NCBI GenBank assembly: GCA_003164275.1
Contig: PLSY01000108.1
Location: forward strand, 1 to 8,767
Length of the DNA stretch: 8,767 nt
Direction of reading: 5' to 3'
DNA from: Acidimicrobiaceae bacterium
Lineage (GTDB): Bacteria > Actinomycetota > Acidimicrobiia > Acidimicrobiales > RAAP-2
Shown here one piece after another: positions 6,631-8,767 of the stretch (the stretch's first letter is position 1; every line of letters starts with the position of its first letter). Under the pieces are notes generated by a model. That model saw nothing but the letters and a program-made list of their open reading frames with translations, was not told where the DNA came from and did not search any database. A program made the position numbers and the translations under genes.

Positions 6631-6942
6631 GACATTGTCGTTGTGCTCACCGAAGACCTCTTGGGCACACTCCGCATCCACGCACCGCCACTGACGCCGC
6701 TTCCACCTGATCAACAAGTCGGCAGGGCCGACAGTGGTGGGTGGGAGGTCCTCGGTGACCGAGCCACATGCCTCGACGACACCACCGCACGTGGGACACA
6801 TCGTCTCGCTCATCGGCGTCTCGATCAGGATGCCGAACGCTGGCCCCTCTTCATCCTCGACGAACGCCAGGACCTCCGCGCCCTCGATGCCGAACAACAT
6901 GGCCAGCATCACGGACGGATCCTGAGCCTCGGGACGAGCCAT
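6628..6942 (-). pseudogene. ISL3-family transposase, N-terminal fragment
   Basis: From ATG 6942-6940 the minus frame gives about 105 residues of an ISL3 (IS204/IS1001/IS1096/IS1165) transposase before the IS3 element, where it would end after two extra codons (WA). It carries the family's N-terminal zinc finger: CPTC (C49, C52), then DLPPTTVGPADLLIRWKRRQWRC (C87) and C92, followed by VFGEHNDN. The whole catalytic domain is missing. Beyond the IS3 insertion the frame continues into an unrelated small gene, so the rest is not simply displaced to the other side. Confidence 0.8.
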
Positions 6943-7011
6943 CCCTGGAGGCTACGACCACCGATCTACCACCGCCATGAACTGCTCAAGCCCCCTCAGA
7001 TCCGAGGAGCC

Positions 7012-7129
7012 GCGAATCACCCAGGCCCAGCCGGTCGGCAAAACAGCCAAGGGCGTGCAGCCCTACGTGGGCCACGACCCCCGTCCCGCCGGGTTCAACA
7101 ATCACGTGGGACGCGCTGCTACCTTTCAC
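7012..7129 (-). pseudogene. IS1380-family transposase, N-terminal stub
   Basis: About 39 residues remain, starting at GTG 7129-7127. The Shine-Dalgarno-like AGAAGGG lies ten bases upstream. The sequence ends VVAHVGLHALGCFADRLGLG, which matches my memory of the N-terminal region of actinobacterial IS1380 transposases. At 7011 the similarity stops and ISL3 terminal sequence begins; the frame then ends at a stop inside ISL3 DNA. The catalytic core is absent. Confidence 0.65.
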
Positions 7130-7132
7130 TTT

Positions 7133-7202
7133 GGAAATGCCCTTCTGGTTGGGAATCTGGTGTCTCGACAACAACAGTTTCCCCTACTGGGAGGGCTTTT
7201 CC
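7133..7202. repeat. 70-nt imperfect hairpin in the IS1380 leader
   Basis: GGAAATGCCCTTC at the left pairs with the complement of the right end (GGAAAAGCCCTCC), and further in GGGAATCTGGTGT pairs with GGGAAACTGTTGT. About three quarters of some 31 positions match, with one bulge. It sits directly upstream of the IS1380 transposase start and includes its ribosome binding site. Leader hairpins that mask transposase translation when readthrough transcription enters the element are known for several IS families; applying that here is inference. Confidence 0.55.
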
Positions 7203-7399
7203 GCGGACGCGGGCAGGTCAGGTCAGGCGGCCCCGTGAATGATCAGGGCTAGCGGTGTAGTTTGCCTGTCGCAGAGCAGATGCGTGGTAGCCGGCGAGCA
7301 CAGTCAAACGGAGGCAGATCGGTGAAGACACTGGTGCGAATGTCGCACAGACCGGCGGTATACCCGCATCGTCCTGCGTGTTTGGAGCACCCTTCGGCC

Positions 7400-7424
7400 T
7401 TGAAATGCGGACCGCATGTAACAT
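7400..7424 (+). promoter_or_regulatory. Palindrome and -10-like TAACAT upstream of the lipoprotein
   Basis: TTGAAA (7400-7405), an exact dyad ATGCGG-A-CCGCAT (7405-7417) and TAACAT (7419-7424) lie 22-47 bases before the lipoprotein ATG. TAACAT is a fair -10 for this start, but the TTGAAA spacing is only 13 bases, too short for a normal -35. The dyad could be an operator. Confidence 0.25.
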
Positions 7425-7446
7425 TGCGAACGGATCAAGCGAAGTG

Positions 7447-8664
7447 ATGAGAATCGCTCCTTCACTAACTCGAAGAGCTCTTGTATCAATTGTCATCTCC
7501 AGTGCGGCTTTCTGTCTCAGTGCATGTGGGTCTGGCCAATCGTCTGCCCCTCCTTCGACCGTTTCCAATCCCGGACCGTCTTCGACTATATCTACTCCTA
7601 CGACAACAGCAGCTGCAGTGTCACCGGAGCTCGTATTTTGCAGCCAGGGGCAGTACTTTGCTATCCCTCCTGGGAGTTCGGCGAGTGTCTCGCCTCTCGT
7701 TACGGTTAACCAAGATGAGTCAACGAAGGTAGCCGACGATTGCACGAGCCTCTCCTCGGATTTGACGAAGGTCGCAGCGACCGAATCCGAGGCAGACGGC
7801 TCCATGGACGCAGGCTATGTAACAGTGAAGAGCGGTCAATTCACAGACCTCTCGGGTCACTCCACGAACTATTCGGGTAGCACTGCCACAGACACCCACC
7901 CTACGTTCGCCCCGGGCTCAGGCGATCTTTGGTGGATGACGGACGACAGCCAAAATGTAGGCGGAACTCTTAATTTCTCTTCGATCCCGGGAGGGACCCC
8001 CTCGACGGCTGGAAGTGGAAACATTGGTGGTTTTACGCCGTCAGGAGAAGCATCGCCGGAGCCTATTTACGCCAGCCCGTCGGGCGACGATCTAGGAGTC
8101 ATTGGGGCTTCCGTCGGTAGTCTTTCAGGACCGGTGTTCTCGGTCGGACCGCCGACAGGGCTTACTGGATCATGTTTGGAAGCCGACTGGTGGTTTAGCA
8201 CGGGTTTTGACCTAAACAAGTGCCAAGGGGTCGCTAGCGGTTCCGTGCCGTGTCCACCTGGCAATCCGCCGATGTGTCCGACACCGGTTGGCCTCATCAA
8301 TGATTCGACAGCCCTATTCTTCAACAGTGATAATTCGTTCGAGATCCTGCCGTTCAGCATCTCGGGAGCGACCCTTACTTTCGGCAGCCCCACGCAATTG
8401 ACGCCCCCGACTCAACAAAAGATCACTGATGCCGTCTTGTCACCAGATGGGCAGACACTTTGGTTTCTCGGAACACAGATCTCGGGCGCAGATTCTGCAG
8501 TGTATGAGGTCCCTACGTCACATCCAACCTCCGCTCCACCAGCATTTACGCCGACTTTGTCAACGTCATCGGGCCCAGTTTCACCCTCAACCCTCTCCGG
8601 CAGCAACGTCGAGGTTGGCTGGTATTGGAAAGGTGCTTTCAGCCCGATTCTCAACGTTAACTGA
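7447..8664 (+). CDS. Lipoprotein with probable TolB/WD40-like beta-propeller
   Basis: 405 residues. The N-terminus is a lipoprotein signal: Arg at 9-10, a hydrophobic core (ALVSIVISSAAFCL) and the lipobox LSAC with lipidated C27. A Ser/Pro/Thr linker follows to about residue 60, so the protein should be anchored on the outer face of the membrane. The rest shows repeated blade-like phrases (THPTFAPGSGDLWWMTDDS, 150-168; IYASPSGDDLGVIGAS, 207-222; DAVLSPDGQTLWFLGTQ, 328-344), the SPDG-type pattern of PD40/TolB propellers. Extra cysteines (65, 99, 243, 259, 269, 277) could form disulfides. Specific function is unknown; surface binding is the usual guess. I chose ATG 7447 because the signal peptide begins there; an in-frame upstream start at 7378 would spoil it. 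GTG 7444 is equally possible. Base composition is visibly more A/T-rich than the neighbours, suggesting transfer. Confidence 0.8.
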   Translation: MRIAPSLTRRALVSIVISSAAFCLSACGSGQSSAPPSTVSNPGPSSTISTPTTTAAAVSPELVFCSQGQYFAIPPGSSASVSPLVTVNQDESTKVADDCTSLSSDLTKVAATESEADGSMDAGYVTVKSGQFTDLSGHSTNYSGSTATDTHPTFAPGSGDLWWMTDDSQNVGGTLNFSSIPGGTPSTAGSGNIGGFTPSGEASPEPIYASPSGDDLGVIGASVGSLSGPVFSVGPPTGLTGSCLEADWWFSTGFDLNKCQGVASGSVPCPPGNPPMCPTPVGLINDSTALFFNSDNSFEILPFSISGATLTFGSPTQLTPPTQQKITDAVLSPDGQTLWFLGTQISGADSAVYEVPTSHPTSAPPAFTPTLSTSSGPVSPSTLSGSNVEVGWYWKGAFSPILNVN

Positions 8665-8672
8665 CAATCAAT

Positions 8673-8767
8673 ATGAAGGACTTCTTCTATCTAGAAGATG
8701 AGTTCAGGATCGGGATGAATACCGTGGCTAGTTGCGTAATCGGGCACTTCGCGAATGAGCGGGGTCG
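8673..8767 (+). CDS. Possible gene start, cut by the window end
   Basis: ATG 8673 opens a frame of 31 codons with no stop before the window ends, starting MKDFFYLEDEFRIGMNTVAS. It begins eight bases after the lipoprotein stop. No Shine-Dalgarno is visible, and a small dyad TCTTCT/AGAAGA (8683-8698) lies inside it, so it could equally be the non-coding tail and weak terminator of the lipoprotein gene. No family recognised. Confidence 0.3.
   Translation, partial: MKDFFYLEDEFRIGMNTVASCVIGHFANERG

Larger units (their letters stand above)
6628..7011 (-). mobile_element. ISL3-family element, 5' remnant
   Basis: The remnant spans the transposase start and its upstream DNA up to a probable terminus at 7011, where the minus strand begins GGCTCCTCGGATCTGAGG. 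ISL3/IS1096-type ends characteristically start GGCTC, and the coding frame of the IS1380 transposase breaks exactly here. The other terminus is absent from the window, so the 8-bp duplication cannot be checked. Confidence 0.6.

Noticed and set aside
7214..7228. CAGGT-type tandem repeat
   Set aside because: Only about two and a half short units; no sign of a repeat array.
4066..7295. A 17-base near-repeat (GATGCGT, then GTAGCCGGC) at 4066-4082 and 7279-7295
   Set aside because: One mismatch in 17 is within what chance gives in a window this size, and neither copy sits at a recognised mobile-element end.
8683..8698. TCTTCT/AGAAGA dyad after the lipoprotein as a terminator
   Set aside because: A six-bp A/T-rich stem without a T-tract is too weak, and it may lie inside a new gene.

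Overview
This is a high-GC chromosomal segment from an actinobacterium-like genome. The high G/C third positions, the amidohydrolase and pyrE sequences, the actinobacterial-type fusion of a pterin-dehydratase-like domain with a VOC domain, and the IS1380, ISL3 and IS3 transposases all fit. An uncultured Acidimicrobiia-type organism is my best guess, but that rests on protein style alone. I see no rRNA, tRNA, CRISPR array or phage genes.

Layout. (1) 3-752 is the 3' part of a metal-dependent amidohydrolase. It converges on a 57-residue single-membrane-span protein (minus, 768-941). (2) 942-1479 holds no gene but carries strong inverted repeats, including a perfect 14-bp stem at 1278-1312. (3) 1480-2403 (minus) is a decayed YVTN-type beta-propeller gene whose single reading frame is cut by two nonsense codons. 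It diverges from a small secreted-protein gene (plus, 2443-2883) that has a TGA inside its signal peptide. (4) 2884-3395 has no convincing gene. (5) 3396-4067 encodes the fusion protein, and 4524-5072 (minus) encodes orotate phosphoribosyltransferase (pyrE). (6) 5130-7202 is an insertion-sequence graveyard. A complete 1297-bp IS3-family element (5331-6627, imperfect 25-bp inverted repeats, ATC target duplication) lies between a beheaded small gene and the 5' end of an ISL3-family transposase gene. That ISL3 end in turn cuts the start of an IS1380-family transposase gene. (7) 7447-8664 encodes a 405-residue lipoprotein with a probable TolB/WD40-like beta-propeller and visibly lower GC than its neighbours. 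(8) An open frame may begin at 8673 and leave the window.

The genes do not form one operon or pathway. The window looks like a housekeeping backbone (amidohydrolase, pyrE, fusion protein) with decaying secreted-protein genes and a nested transposon hotspot, next to a probably transferred lipoprotein gene. I found no convincing new multi-gene system. The most unusual items are the degenerate dehydratase-VOC fusion, the stop-interrupted but otherwise intact propeller frame, the structured intergenic DNA at 1088-1312, and the three-layer IS nest.
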